Assembly (NCBI RefSeq): GCF_013178945.1
Contig: NZ_JABFDM010000003.1
Span: 744,001 to 808,000 of the forward strand
DNA length: 64,000 bases
Origin: Bradyrhizobium aeschynomenes
GTDB taxonomy: Bacteria > Pseudomonadota > Alphaproteobacteria > Rhizobiales > Xanthobacteraceae
Reading direction: 5' to 3'
Of this stretch, positions 45,489-55,049 are shown one piece after another. The first letter of the stretch is position 1, and every line of letters starts with the position of its first letter. Both the position numbers and the translations under genes were made by a program. A model generated the notes under the pieces. That model saw only the letters and a list, made by a program, of their open reading frames with translations, did not search any database and was not told where the DNA came from.

Positions 45489-46031
45489 TCAGGTTGCCGC
45501 GGGGGTGCTCGTCGGACGCGGCAGTGCTGCCGCGCCGCGCGCAGCTGTGACGCCCTTTGGGAAGCCGCTGCGATCGAAGTAGAGCCGCTTGCGGCCGCGC
45601 CGCGCATCGTGCTGCCGTGCGACGTCCTGCGCTGCGAGATAGTCCAGCACCGTGATGCCGCCGACCATCACCAGCGCAGCCATGACGGTGCCGACGCGCG
45701 GGTTGCTCGGCCTGACCTCGCCGAGCAGCGTCGCCATGTCGAGCCCGTCGCCGGCTACGCGGCTCCACAGGCCGGCCTTCTTCTCGACCGACAGCGTCAT
45801 GACGCCGGTGAGCAGCTCGCGGACGCCATAGGCGCGGACCAGGCCCTCGCGGCCCTCCATGCCGAGCGCGCGCGTCACCCGATGCGGCGCCAGCAGTTCC
45901 AGCGTGCCCAGCGCGATCGAGAACCAGCCGAGGCCACGGGCCAGCCGGTCGGCCGCAGTCAGCGAGCTCGGGCCGGTCGCGATGATCTTCGGGTCGCCCT
46001 TGGACCTGACGAGATTGGAAAAATGAAACAT
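45489..46031 (-). CDS. Small membrane protein next to a zinc dehydrogenase
   Basis: A 180-residue protein with at least two hydrophobic stretches (GLGWFSIALGTLELLAPHRV and TVMAALVMVGGITVLDYLAAQ). ARLARGLGWFS..ALG and GVRELLTGV are motifs seen in small bradyrhizobial membrane proteins, sometimes labelled cyclase/dehydrase. It lies 14 bases downstream of the zinc alcohol dehydrogenase and is probably co-transcribed with it. Its function is unknown. Confidence 0.65.
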   Translation of the reverse strand: MFHFSNLVRSKGDPKIIATGPSSLTAADRLARGLGWFSIALGTLELLAPHRVTRALGMEGREGLVRAYGVRELLTGVMTLSVEKKAGLWSRVAGDGLDMATLLGEVRPSNPRVGTVMAALVMVGGITVLDYLAAQDVARQHDARRGRKRLYFDRSGFPKGVTAARGAAALPRPTSTPAAT

Positions 46032-46045
46032 GCTTTGCGCTTCCC

Positions 46046-47227
46046 TTACGGCTTCAACACGACCTTGACGCAGCTGTCCTGCTTGTCGCGGAACGCGCGA
46101 TACATCTCGGGGCCCTGCGCCAGCGGCACGGTGTGGGTGATGACGAAGGACGGGTCGATCTGGCCTTCGGCGATGCGCTGCTTCAGATCCTCGGTCCAGC
46201 GGTTGACGTGGGTCTGGCCGGTGCGGATCGTCAGCCCCTTGTTCATCAGCGCGCCCATCGGCACCATGTCCGAGAAGCCGCTATAGACGCCGGGGATCGA
46301 GACGATGCCGCCGGGCCGGCAGACATAGATGATCTCGCGCAACGCGTGCGGACGGTCGTTCTCGAGCATGAACATCTGCTTGGCGCGATCGAGCACGCTG
46401 TCGGGCTGCGCCATGCTGATATGGCTCTCGAAGCCGACGCAATCGATGCATTTCTCCGGGCCCTTGTTGTCGGTCAGCTCGTTCAGCCTTTCGACCACGC
46501 TCTCCTTGTCGAAGTTGATGGTGATGGCGCCGCCGGCCTCGGCCATTGCCAGCCGCTCCGGGATGCGGTCGATCGCGACCACCTGCTTGGCCCCGAGCAG
46601 GATGGCGCTGCGGATCGCCATCTGTCCGACCGGGCCGCAGCCCCACACCGCGACCGTATCGTCGGGCTCGATGTCGCATTGCGCCGCGCCCTGCCAGCCG
46701 GTCGGGAAGATGTCGCTGAGGAAAAGCGCCTGCTCGTCCGTCATGCCATCGGGCACCTTGATGTGGGTGGCGTCGGCATAAGGCACGCGCAGATATTCGG
46801 CCTGGCCGCCCGGATAGCCGCCGGTCAGATGCGTGTAGCCGAACAGGCCCGCCGTGGTATGGCCGAACACCTTCTCGGCGAGATGCTTGTTGCGGTTGGT
46901 GGTCTCGCAGACCGAGAAATTGCCGCGCTTGCACTGCTCGCACTCGCCGCAGATGATCGTAAACGGCACGACGATGCGGTCGCCCTTCTTGAGCTTGCCG
47001 TTAACGCCGGAGCCGACCTCGACGACCTCGCCCATGGTCTCGTGGCCCATGATGTCGCCCGGCATCATCGCCGGGATGTAGTTGTGGAACAGATGCAGGT
47101 CCGAGCCGCAGATCGCGCAGCTCGTCACCTTGATGACCGCGTCACGCGGATGCTCGATCTCGGGATCGCTGACCGTGTCGCAGCGGATGTCCTCTTTGCC
47201 ATGCCAGACCAGCGCCTTCATTCCCAT
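46046..47227 (-). CDS. Zinc-dependent alcohol dehydrogenase, formaldehyde-dehydrogenase-like
   Basis: A 393-residue medium-chain dehydrogenase. Catalytic zinc ligands are Cys40 (CAICGSDLH), His62 and Glu63 (GHETMG). The structural zinc site is Cys93-x2-Cys96-x2-Cys99-x7-Cys107. The NAD(P)-binding motif is VWGCGPVGQMAI. The long insert and MFMLENDRPHALREIIYVCRPGGIVSIPG resemble the glutathione-independent formaldehyde dehydrogenase-like branch. The real substrate is uncertain. An alternative start is Met3. The following small membrane protein is probably in the same operon. Confidence 0.9.
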   Translation of the reverse strand: MGMKALVWHGKEDIRCDTVSDPEIEHPRDAVIKVTSCAICGSDLHLFHNYIPAMMPGDIMGHETMGEVVEVGSGVNGKLKKGDRIVVPFTIICGECEQCKRGNFSVCETTNRNKHLAEKVFGHTTAGLFGYTHLTGGYPGGQAEYLRVPYADATHIKVPDGMTDEQALFLSDIFPTGWQGAAQCDIEPDDTVAVWGCGPVGQMAIRSAILLGAKQVVAIDRIPERLAMAEAGGAITINFDKESVVERLNELTDNKGPEKCIDCVGFESHISMAQPDSVLDRAKQMFMLENDRPHALREIIYVCRPGGIVSIPGVYSGFSDMVPMGALMNKGLTIRTGQTHVNRWTEDLKQRIAEGQIDPSFVITHTVPLAQGPEMYRAFRDKQDSCVKVVLKP

Positions 47228-47392
47228 CTCCGCGTCACCAAGACCTCCGGAGCAAGTCTGAGCCGCGACGATGGTTGCTATGAACGCGCGAATTTTCGCC
47301 GTGCCACGCGTGGTGCGGCACGTTCCGAGATCAGACGACGAGGCGCTGACCGGTGTGGGAGCTCGTCGCCCGGCTCACGTTCGGGGGTCAGC

Positions 47393-47803
47393 TCAGGCCT
47401 TCGTCTTGGCAGGCTTCTTCGGCCCGGTCTTCGCGGGAGGCGTCTTGCTCGCCTTGCCGCGGGGCGGCTTGGCCGGCGCGGCATCGGACGGCTTGTCGGC
47501 CTTCTTCTCCGGCGCCTTCTTGTCGGGGACCTTGGGCAGCTCGGCCGCGGCGGCCTGCCGCATCGCGCGGGCATAGCTGTCGGCAACGTTGTCGGCCGAG
47601 ATCAGCAGCCGGCGCGCGGCGGCATTGGCCTGCTCGACCGCCTCACGGGCGAGCATCTTGAAGCGCTCCTTGGCGTCCTTGTCCTTTGCCTTGACCGCCA
47701 TGCCGTTGAAACGGTCCCGGCGCTTCTTGGCGGCCGCCAGAATGGTCTTGTTCTGCTGCTTGGCCAGTTGCCGGATCACGGCATCAAGATCGGCATCTGC
47801 CAT
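47393..47803 (-). CDS. Basic Lys/Pro/Ala-tailed protein, histone H1-like C-terminus
   Basis: A 136-residue protein from ATG 47803 (MADADLDAVIRQLAKQQNKT). The first 85 residues are predicted helical. The last 45 are almost wholly Lys, Pro, Ala, Ser and Thr (DKKAPEKKADKPSDAAPAKP and AKTGPKKPAKTKA), like histone H1 tails or bacterial nucleoid proteins. Such tails bind nucleic acid without specificity. It is a single gene. Low complexity makes orthology uncertain. Confidence 0.65.
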   Translation of the reverse strand: MADADLDAVIRQLAKQQNKTILAAAKKRRDRFNGMAVKAKDKDAKERFKMLAREAVEQANAAARRLLISADNVADSYARAMRQAAAAELPKVPDKKAPEKKADKPSDAAPAKPPRGKASKTPPAKTGPKKPAKTKA

Positions 47804-48142
47804 CGTCGTCCCCAAAACCCCCTCGAGAATCAGCGCGTCGGGCGCCGAAAAACGCGCGGACTATGCTATCCACGCCGCCACTTTGCAATCGGGGTACCAG
47901 AGGAGGGGCGCCGTCCCAATCGGAGGCGCGCTGGAGCCGTCGCATCCATCACCGCTCACGCCCCGAAGGGGCCTCGCGGGGGCCGCTGCATGTCAGTCAT
48001 GCGGGGGGCGATGGTGCGAAGGCACCGTTTAGGACAATCGGAAACGGGATGTAACCGACTCTCTGCAATTCCATCAATTCCAACGCAACGGTTGATCCGC
48101 AACATCGTCCGCAACGGATCTTGTTTGTCGGAGTTTTGAGCC
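47804..48142. other. Intergenic, no gene recognised
   Basis: A 339-base divergent region. Around 47960-48000 a GC-rich stretch (CCCCGAAGGGG) could form a short hairpin. No coding frame has convincing character. Confidence 0.4.
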
Positions 48143-49441
48143 TTGTCGGCCGGACATCAGTACCTCACGCTTCTGTCGCGGTTCCAGCGCAACGACAGCG
48201 GTAATATCGCCATCATCTTCGCGCTGGCGCTGCTGCCGATCCTGGCCTTCGTCGGTTCGGCCATCGACTATTCGATGGCCGTGCGGGCCAAGGCCAAGCT
48301 CGCCGCCTCGCTCGACGCCGCCATGCTGGCGGCGACCGGCTATACGGCGATGCGCGGCAGCGCGTCGGACGCCAAGACGGCAGCGACCAACATGTTCAAC
48401 GGCCAGATGTCGGCGCATAACCTGTCATCGAACGCGCTGACCATCGACATCGCCGACAGCGTGACCGCGCGAACCGTGACGGGAACCGCCAACGTGGTGG
48501 TGAAGACCGTGTTCATGTACATGTTCGGATATCCGACCATGACGATCTCCACGTCCTCGTCGGCCTCGGCCTCGTTCCCGACCTATATGGACTTCTACGT
48601 GCTGGTCGACAATTCGCCGTCGCAGGGGCTCGGCGCGACCACGGCCGACATGACCAAGCTGCAGAACGCGACCTCCGACAAATGCGCCTTCGCCTGCCAC
48701 GACACCTATACGTCGAGCTCGAAGAAGACGCTGCAGACCAACAGCTATTACCAGATCGCCAAGAACAAGGGCGTGACGATGCGGATCGACGTCGTGAGGT
48801 CCGCGACCCAGTCGCTGACGGACACTGCGACCGCCAGCCAGGTCGTCAGCAATCAGTACCGGATGGCGGTCTACAGCCTGGGCAGCGATTGCGGCTCGCT
48901 GGGGCTGACGACCATCGCCAGCCTGTCCTCGAGCATGTCCTCGGTGAAGTCGTCGGTCGGCTCGCTCGACCTGATGACGATTCCCTATAACGGCTACAAC
49001 AACGACATGTGCACCGATTTCGACGGCACCATGTCGGCCATGAACGGGGTGATCCCGACCCAGGGCGACGGCTCGTCATCGAAGCCGCAGAAATGGCTGT
49101 TCTTCGTCTCCGACGGCGTCGCGGATTATTCCTATCCGACCACGTGCAGCAAGACCGTGCTGTCCGGCGGACGCTGCCAGGAGCCGCTCAACATCACGAC
49201 CTGCACTGCGCTGAAGGCCCGCGGCATCAAGATCGCGGTGCTCTACACCACCTATCTCGCGATCACCAACAACAGCTGGTACACGACCTACATCGCTCCG
49301 TGGCGCGACTCGATCGGCGGCATCATGAAGTCCTGCGCCAGCCCCGGCTACTACTACGAGGTCGATTCGAGCGGCAGCATCGGCACGGCGCTGACGGCGC
49401 TGTTCCAGCAGGCCATCGCCTCGGCGCATCTGACGAAGTAG
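48143..49441 (+). CDS. TadG-like pilus assembly protein with von Willebrand-type domain
   Basis: A 432-residue protein. The start is TTG 48143 with GGAG 9 bases upstream. The N-terminus has the TadE/TadG pattern: NDSGNIAIIFALALLPILAFVGSAIDYS, one membrane helix with a prepilin-like Glu-free core. From about residue 150 a von Willebrand A-like domain follows, with DNSPS (MIDAS-like) in YVLVDNSPSQGLGATTADM, then KCAFACHD and a disulfide-rich C-terminal half ending YYYEVDSSGSIGTALTALFQQ. No other tad genes are in the window. Confidence 0.82.
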   Translation: MSAGHQYLTLLSRFQRNDSGNIAIIFALALLPILAFVGSAIDYSMAVRAKAKLAASLDAAMLAATGYTAMRGSASDAKTAATNMFNGQMSAHNLSSNALTIDIADSVTARTVTGTANVVVKTVFMYMFGYPTMTISTSSSASASFPTYMDFYVLVDNSPSQGLGATTADMTKLQNATSDKCAFACHDTYTSSSKKTLQTNSYYQIAKNKGVTMRIDVVRSATQSLTDTATASQVVSNQYRMAVYSLGSDCGSLGLTTIASLSSSMSSVKSSVGSLDLMTIPYNGYNNDMCTDFDGTMSAMNGVIPTQGDGSSSKPQKWLFFVSDGVADYSYPTTCSKTVLSGGRCQEPLNITTCTALKARGIKIAVLYTTYLAITNNSWYTTYIAPWRDSIGGIMKSCASPGYYYEVDSSGSIGTALTALFQQAIASAHLTK

Positions 49442-49449
49442 GGCGGAGC

Positions 49450-51588
49450 TCATGCCTTTGCGGCAGGCAGCGTAACCAGCCGTTCCAGCGTCGCGCGGTC
49501 GTTGAGCACGGCGAGCGTTTCTCGGCGGGAGAGGAAGCCTGTCGCCTCGTCGAAGCTGGTCGCGTCGGCAATCCGGGCTTTTGCCGTCGCCAGCTCGACA
49601 TTGATGTCGCCCGGCTTGCGCCGCGGCATTGCAGGCAGAGCGTCGACGTGCTGCCGTCGCAGTTCGGCATTCCGCTGCAGCGCGACCAGCGCGGGGGCGC
49701 GGCGCGGCTCCGGCTCATCCGCAAGCTGTCGGGCGCGGACCAGGACCGGGGGAGGAGAGCGGTCCTCGGGCGTGGTGAACAGGCCCGCGCCGGTGCTGCG
49801 TCCGCCGGTGATGAGGCCGATCGGAATCGACAGCACGAGGCCGGCGATCACCGGCGACATCCACGCCAGCAGAGGTAACGACACCGCATAGGCGCTGGCG
49901 GCCATCGCGAGACCGCACAGCGTCGGCAGCGCGAACTTGCGATAGATCTCCCGCCGGCTGACCCCGCCGTCGCTGCGCCGCTGCACCTGCCAGCCTGCGT
50001 CGCGGCCGAGCAGGATCTCGATCACCGCGATCGACTGGAAGATCATCATCGAAGGTGCGATCAACGCTGCAAGCACCGTTTCGGCGAGCACGGCAGCGCA
50101 TAGCCGCAACCCGCCGCCGAAGCCGCGGCGCCTGTGACGGCGGAACAGCGTCGCGACACAGGCGAGCAGCTTCGGAATCATCAGCAGGCCGAGCGTCGCG
50201 GCGAAGACCTGGGCGGCGAGCACGGGATCCTGGGCCGGCCAGGTCGGAAACAGTGCAAAGCCCTTGGGGAAGTATTCGGGGCGGACGAAGTTGGCCTGCA
50301 GCGAAATGAGGATGCCGAGCACGAGGAAGGCGAACCACAGCGGTGCGGTCACATAGGCGCCGATGCCGATCAACAGATGCAGCCGCGATACCCAATGCAG
50401 GCCGAGTGCCGGCAGCACCGCCAGATGCTGCAGATTGCCCTGGCACCAGCGCCGGTCGCGCGCGGCATGGTCGATCAACGAGGGCGGCACCTCCTCGTAG
50501 CTGCCGTCGAGGTCGACGGTCATGTAGATGCCCCAACCGGCCCGGCGCATCAGCGCGGCCTCGATGAAGTCGTGGCTGAGAATATGGCCGCCGAACGGCT
50601 TCCGCCCGCGCAACTCCGGTAGCGCCGCGTCCTGCGCGAATGCTTCGACGCGGATGATCGCATTGTGGCCCCAGTAGTTGCCCTCGGAGCCGTACCACCA
50701 GGCATTGCCGGCTGCGATGAGCGGTCCGTAGAGCCGCCCGGCGAATTGCTGCAGCCGCGCGAACAGGCTGGTGCCGTTGACGATCACGGGCAGGGTCTGG
50801 ATCAGCGCCGCCTGAGGTGCATGCTCCATGGCATGAGCCAGCCGCACCACGGTCGCGCCGCTCATCAGGCTGTCCGCATCGAGGATGAGCATGTGGTCAT
50901 AGGCGGCGCCGAAGCGCTGGACCCATTCGGCAATGTTGCCGGCCTTGCGGGCGGTATTGTCCGCGCGGTGCCGGTAGAACACGCGGGCACCGCTGCAGAC
51001 TTGGCGCAAAGCCAGGAACGCTGCCTCCTCGCCGATCCAGATGTCCGGATCCGTGGTGTCGCTGAGCAGGAACCAGTCGAAGCGCTCGGCCTGGCCGGTC
51101 TCGGCGACCGACTCGATCATGGCCCGCAGCCGCACCATCACCGCGTGCGGATCCTCGTTGTAGGTCGGCAGCAGCATCGCCGTACGGCTTGCGAGGGCGG
51201 GCAGGGGACCGTCGACGTCGATCGCGATCGTGTCGCGCCGCCGTGCGAACATCGCGCCGAAGCCGGCCAGCGCCGACACGAAGGCAAATGCGATCCAGGC
51301 GAGCAGGATCGAGAACAGCACGAGCACCAGACTCTCGAGCACCGTTACGCCGCCAACCTCGACGACCTCATACATCTTGGTGCAGCCCGCAAGCGTCAGG
51401 GCGGCGGTACCAAGAAACACGAGACTGCGACGGAAGGCGATGCGCGGTCCGCTCGTGACATCGCGCCTGGGGGGCGCGCGATCGTTGAGCGGCTTCGGCA
51501 CCATCGCGAGCGGCGCCTCGGCCGGGAGAAAGCCCGAACCCGCGGCCTGATCGGATCGTCGCAGCTGGGTGGCGGTCATGGCGTCCAT
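49450..51588 (-). CDS. opgH: Glucan biosynthesis glucosyltransferase H
   Basis: A 712-residue inner-membrane glycosyltransferase (GT2) that makes the linear beta-1,2-glucan backbone of osmoregulated periplasmic glucans from UDP-glucose. TAMLLPTYNED is the start of the catalytic domain. LLSDTTDP, LILDADSLMSG (DxD-type), SHDFIEAALMRRAGW and DRRWCQGNLQH (Q/R-x-x-RW) are the active-site motifs. Several membrane helices flank them. The ATG at 51588 overlaps the end of opgG by 13 bases; the in-frame ATG at 51579 overlaps it as ATGA and is equally plausible. Confidence 0.93.
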   Translation of the reverse strand: MDAMTATQLRRSDQAAGSGFLPAEAPLAMVPKPLNDRAPPRRDVTSGPRIAFRRSLVFLGTAALTLAGCTKMYEVVEVGGVTVLESLVLVLFSILLAWIAFAFVSALAGFGAMFARRRDTIAIDVDGPLPALASRTAMLLPTYNEDPHAVMVRLRAMIESVAETGQAERFDWFLLSDTTDPDIWIGEEAAFLALRQVCSGARVFYRHRADNTARKAGNIAEWVQRFGAAYDHMLILDADSLMSGATVVRLAHAMEHAPQAALIQTLPVIVNGTSLFARLQQFAGRLYGPLIAAGNAWWYGSEGNYWGHNAIIRVEAFAQDAALPELRGRKPFGGHILSHDFIEAALMRRAGWGIYMTVDLDGSYEEVPPSLIDHAARDRRWCQGNLQHLAVLPALGLHWVSRLHLLIGIGAYVTAPLWFAFLVLGILISLQANFVRPEYFPKGFALFPTWPAQDPVLAAQVFAATLGLLMIPKLLACVATLFRRHRRRGFGGGLRLCAAVLAETVLAALIAPSMMIFQSIAVIEILLGRDAGWQVQRRSDGGVSRREIYRKFALPTLCGLAMAASAYAVSLPLLAWMSPVIAGLVLSIPIGLITGGRSTGAGLFTTPEDRSPPPVLVRARQLADEPEPRRAPALVALQRNAELRRQHVDALPAMPRRKPGDINVELATAKARIADATSFDEATGFLSRRETLAVLNDRATLERLVTLPAAKA

Positions 51589-53102
51589 CGATAGATCCAG
51601 CTCTCTGAGATGAGCTTGTCGTTGGCGACCAGTTCCGCCCTGAGCTCGACCGGAGCGTCGCTGACCGCGCATTGGAAGCTGAGCCGCCAGCCTCCCGTTT
51701 CGGGATTGGGCTGCGCTACGATGTTCGTCACCTCGGACTTCGCCGCGCTGACCATGCCCTTGACCGTCGCCGGATCGATGCCCTTCAAGGCGTCGCCCTC
51801 CAGCTCGAGCACGAACAGCCGGCCTTCGCCGCGGGCGCCGACGCCGGTGCGCGTGAAGCGCGCCAGCGCATGTGGCTTCGGTCTATCCGGCCCCCAATGC
51901 AGCCGATAGGTCATGTTGTGCTCGCCCTTGGCGGCGAGCGGCGTCTTCGGCCGCCAGAATGCGGCGATGTTGTCGTGGATCTCTTGCTTGGTCGGGATCT
52001 CGAACAGCACCACGCTGCCTTCGCCCCAGTCGCCGATCGGCTCGATCCACAGGCTCGGCCGCTGCTCGAAATGCGACTCGAGATCCTGGTAGGCGGTGTA
52101 TTTTCGTTCCCGCTGCATCAGGCCGAAGCCGCGCGGATTGAGATCGTTGAAGACGCTGACCTGGAGGTCGCGCGGATTGCTCAGCGGTCGCCAGAGCTGC
52201 TCGCCCTTGCCGTTGAATATCGCAAGTCCGTCGGAATCGTGCACCGCGGGCCGGAAGTCGTCGGCCTCATTGCGGTCGTTCGGACCGAAGAAGAACATGC
52301 TGGTCATCGGCGCCAGTCCGGCGTGGCCGATCTCGACGCGGGGATAGAGCGAGGCTTCGACGTCGAACACGGTGGTTTCGCCTGGACGGATGGTGAACCG
52401 GTACGAGCCGGTGGCGCTCTTGCTGTCGAGCAGCGCATGCACGACCATCGCGGTGGCGCCGCCCGTCGGCTTCTCCAGCCAGAACGCCTTGAAGACCGGA
52501 AACTCCTCGCCCTTCGCTTCGCCGGTGTCGATCGACAGCCCGCGCGCGGACAGCCCGTAGAGCTCGCCCTTGGACACGGCGCGGAAATAGCTCGCGCCCA
52601 GGAACACGCAGACTTCGTCGTAATAGTCGGGCCGGTTCATCGGTGCGTGAATGCGAAAGCCGGCAAAGCCGAGATCCGCCGCCGGAAACGCGGCCACCCC
52701 CGGACCGAACGCGAAGTCCTCGGGGCGATAGGGCACGGGCTTGGCCTGTCCGTCCGCGACCTCGTAGATGTCGACGCGGTCCTTGTAGATCGACCCGCGA
52801 TGGAAGAACTGCGCCTGAAACGGCAAGTTCTCGCCGCGCCACAGCGCGTGATCCGGCAGGAAGCGGATCGAGCGATAGGCGTCGTAGTCGAGTTTGGCCA
52901 GAGCGTCCGGAAGCTGATTGTCCGGCGCGGCATATGGCTTGGCGGCGAGATTGCGCGCGAGATCGCGCACATAGGCTGCATTGAACGGCTGAGCAGCTGG
53001 CGCTGCGGCTGCCGCGCTCCGCACGAGTGATGCGGCGACCGGTATCGCAGCCGCAGATTGAATGAACTGACGGCGGTTCAACTTGTACTCGCTTTGCTGC
53101 AT
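51576..53102 (-). CDS. opgG: Periplasmic glucan biosynthesis protein G (OpgG/MdoG)
   Basis: A 508-residue periplasmic protein needed for glucan branching and release. The N-terminus is a twin-arginine signal (LNRRQFIQSAAAIPVAAS, cleavage after the Ala run), so it is folded before export; E. coli OpgD is also Tat-exported, while its OpgG uses Sec. YDAYRSIRFLPDHALWRGENLPFQAQFFHRG and LFEIPTKQEIHDNIAAFWRP are MdoG-domain marks. The ATG at 53102 is used; a TTG at 53117 is in frame upstream. It is the first gene of the opgGH operon. Confidence 0.92.
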   Translation of the reverse strand: MQQSEYKLNRRQFIQSAAAIPVAASLVRSAAAAAPAAQPFNAAYVRDLARNLAAKPYAAPDNQLPDALAKLDYDAYRSIRFLPDHALWRGENLPFQAQFFHRGSIYKDRVDIYEVADGQAKPVPYRPEDFAFGPGVAAFPAADLGFAGFRIHAPMNRPDYYDEVCVFLGASYFRAVSKGELYGLSARGLSIDTGEAKGEEFPVFKAFWLEKPTGGATAMVVHALLDSKSATGSYRFTIRPGETTVFDVEASLYPRVEIGHAGLAPMTSMFFFGPNDRNEADDFRPAVHDSDGLAIFNGKGEQLWRPLSNPRDLQVSVFNDLNPRGFGLMQRERKYTAYQDLESHFEQRPSLWIEPIGDWGEGSVVLFEIPTKQEIHDNIAAFWRPKTPLAAKGEHNMTYRLHWGPDRPKPHALARFTRTGVGARGEGRLFVLELEGDALKGIDPATVKGMVSAAKSEVTNIVAQPNPETGGWRLSFQCAVSDAPVELRAELVANDKLISESWIYRWTP

Positions 53103-53276
53103 GGAACTGCGGAGCAACCTCTCAGGAGGCGTCGGGTTCCATCCGACTCGGCCGCATGTCTGACGAACAATGGATCATCGTGGCCGAACGGCAAATGAAC
53201 GACGATCAGGACGCCGCTAACGGTGCATCATTGGCGGCAGCTCTGCGATATGGAATGCGACGGCGCGAGCGATGCT

Positions 53277-53906
53277 TCAACGCCGAGAGAGACCGATCTC
53301 CCCTGATCGGCGCCGTTCCGTGCGCAGGGCCCCAGCCGATCGGGAGCGCAACCAGTCGCGCAGGCTCATGACTTCCGGGCACTCCGCCGTGCCCTCAGGT
53401 GCCATGAGCCAGTCTCCCACCCCCGTGCCTTTGTCGATCCTGTCGCAGTGATAGCCTGGATGGCTGCCCAACCCGCGGCCGATCAGCGCATCGACCTTCC
53501 CTTCGACCAACTCACGCAAGCCGGCAGGCTGCAAGATGCGTAGACCAATGTCCGGATGGGTGCTGCGGAAATTCTCCAGGTCGAGGCGTCGCAACTCGAA
53601 GTTCTCAGGCACGCCCACCTGCAGCAGTACGGCGCATCGAGGCTTGAGTTGCAAGGTCGCATCTGCAATGCGGCGAAAGCCATCGGAGATTCCGACCAGA
53701 TAGGCCTGCCCATCTGCGGTCAGCACGAGTTGCTTGTGCAGCCGCGCGAACAGGCGCACGCCGAGGCGTAGCTCCAGGGCCTTCACATGCTGCCCGACAG
53801 CGGCGGGTGTCACGTGCAGCTCATGTGCCGCCAGCTTGAAGCTGAGATGTCTCGCCGCGGCCTCGAAGGCACGGAGCGCGTTCAAGGGAGGAAGGCTGTA
53901 GGTCAT
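53277..53906 (-). CDS. LysR-family regulator with internal deletion
   Basis: A 209-residue GcvA-like LysR protein. The DNA-binding domain is intact (LPPLNALRAFEAAARHLSFKLAAHELHVTPAAVGQHVKALE, residues 5-63). The effector domain starts normally (FRSTHPDIGLRILQPAG, VDALIGRGLGSHPGYHCDRI) but then jumps to VGDWLMAPEGTAECPEVMSLRDWLRS, which resembles the extreme C-terminus of normal members. About 90 residues of the usual 295-305 are missing with no stop or frameshift. The tail after DWLRS is non-conserved. It may be a decayed regulator or a constitutive one. It is divergent from the ATC-hydrolase gene. Confidence 0.8.
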   Translation of the reverse strand: MTYSLPPLNALRAFEAAARHLSFKLAAHELHVTPAAVGQHVKALELRLGVRLFARLHKQLVLTADGQAYLVGISDGFRRIADATLQLKPRCAVLLQVGVPENFELRRLDLENFRSTHPDIGLRILQPAGLRELVEGKVDALIGRGLGSHPGYHCDRIDKGTGVGDWLMAPEGTAECPEVMSLRDWLRSRSAGALRTERRRSGEIGLSRR

Positions 53907-53944
53907 TGTTTCATACTCTGGCACGGCTGCCACATGCGCTTGCA

Positions 53945-53957
53945 ATAGATTTTCTAT
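53945..53957. promoter_or_regulatory. Small inverted repeat in the LysR / hydrolase divergent region
   Basis: ATAGA-TTT-TCTAT, a perfect AT-rich 13-base palindrome, 38 bases upstream of the LysR start. An outer pair GTTTCA..TGAAAC flanks it. This is the expected position for a LysR site. Confidence 0.45.
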
Positions 53958-54074
53958 CGCTGAGGGGCAGAAACTCTGGTTTGAAACGCGCGCATGCTCC
54001 CGTCTACGATTTGCGTGCAAGTCCGCGGCCCTGGAACGGCAGGCGTCGCAGCACAGTCTTCGAAGAGGTGTTCG

Positions 54075-54782
54075 ATGCCCGATATCCATCCATTCTACCA
54101 GACACAGCGCAGCGCCATGCAATCGGCTATGCGCCAACGTGTCACGCTTTCCCGCCCCCTGTTGCGCGCGCGGGCCGGATTGTTGGACCTCGACACAATC
54201 AGCGACGAGATCATGCAGGAATTCGACATCGTGCTCGCTCAGATGCCGTATGTCGGCGGCGTTGCGAGCCGCATGAGCGACTTCTTCATGCGGCTGATCG
54301 GATTCGTGGCGATGAGCCGGGTGCTTCGGCGACACGGGCTGAAACCCGCAGTGATCGGCGACATCGAACAGGAGGTCTACAATGCGCAACTCCTCGCCGA
54401 GCCTGAAGCAGACCGTCTCGCCGCGGGACGGTCTTTCATGTCGCCGGAGAACCAGCGATTGCTCCGCGACCAGGCGGCGTTGAGCGCCTCGGAAAGCCAC
54501 CGAAGTGAATTCCCCGGTGACTTCGTCTACGATTTCGTCGAGCCCGCCCCTGGGGACGGGTTCGAATTCGGGATCGACTACAAGGCCTGCGGCTTCTGCA
54601 AGTTCGCAGCCAGTCATGGCGATCTGGACATTCTGCCGAACATCTGCGGGCTGGACTTCGTTGCCTATGCGGCGCGCGGCATCCGTCTTGAACGGACCCA
54701 GACTCTCGCCGGTGGGGCGAGCCACTGCAACTTCCGCTTCTCCCGGCTAAAGTCGGATCAGGTCGCCACGTTCGAGAGGTAG
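54075..54782 (+). CDS. L-2-amino-thiazoline-4-carboxylate hydrolase family protein
   Basis: A 235-residue protein. ATG 54075 has GAGG 6 bases upstream. The C-terminal motif FGIDYKACGFCKFAASHGDLDILPNICGLDFVAYAARGIRLERTQTLAGGASHCNFRF matches the ATC-hydrolase family, known from bacterial conversion of 2-aminothiazoline-4-carboxylate toward cysteine; many members have unknown substrates. The N-terminal half is helical (SDFFMRLIGFVAMSRVLRRHG). It is divergent from an internally shortened LysR gene, its probable regulator. Confidence 0.82.
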   Translation: MPDIHPFYQTQRSAMQSAMRQRVTLSRPLLRARAGLLDLDTISDEIMQEFDIVLAQMPYVGGVASRMSDFFMRLIGFVAMSRVLRRHGLKPAVIGDIEQEVYNAQLLAEPEADRLAAGRSFMSPENQRLLRDQAALSASESHRSEFPGDFVYDFVEPAPGDGFEFGIDYKACGFCKFAASHGDLDILPNICGLDFVAYAARGIRLERTQTLAGGASHCNFRFSRLKSDQVATFER

Positions 54783-55049
54783 AGCAGGCAAAGGCGTGCT
54801 TGCAAGTCTGTCCGCGTCTATCACCGGCTGCTTCGCGCGCGTGACCACGATGCGGCCGGGTTTCGCCTGATGGACGGAGGGTACGCAGCCGCCCTTTGTG
54901 CGCCCGTTCGCCCAACCTGCGGGCATCACGGCCACCTCCGTCAACCGCGCTCGTCAGCGGCCAATCTGCCGATTTACCGAAAAAAATCCCGGTAACCCGG
55001 AAAATAGATCTTTCTTTTTTACAGAAATCATGGTTGTATGCACCGATCC

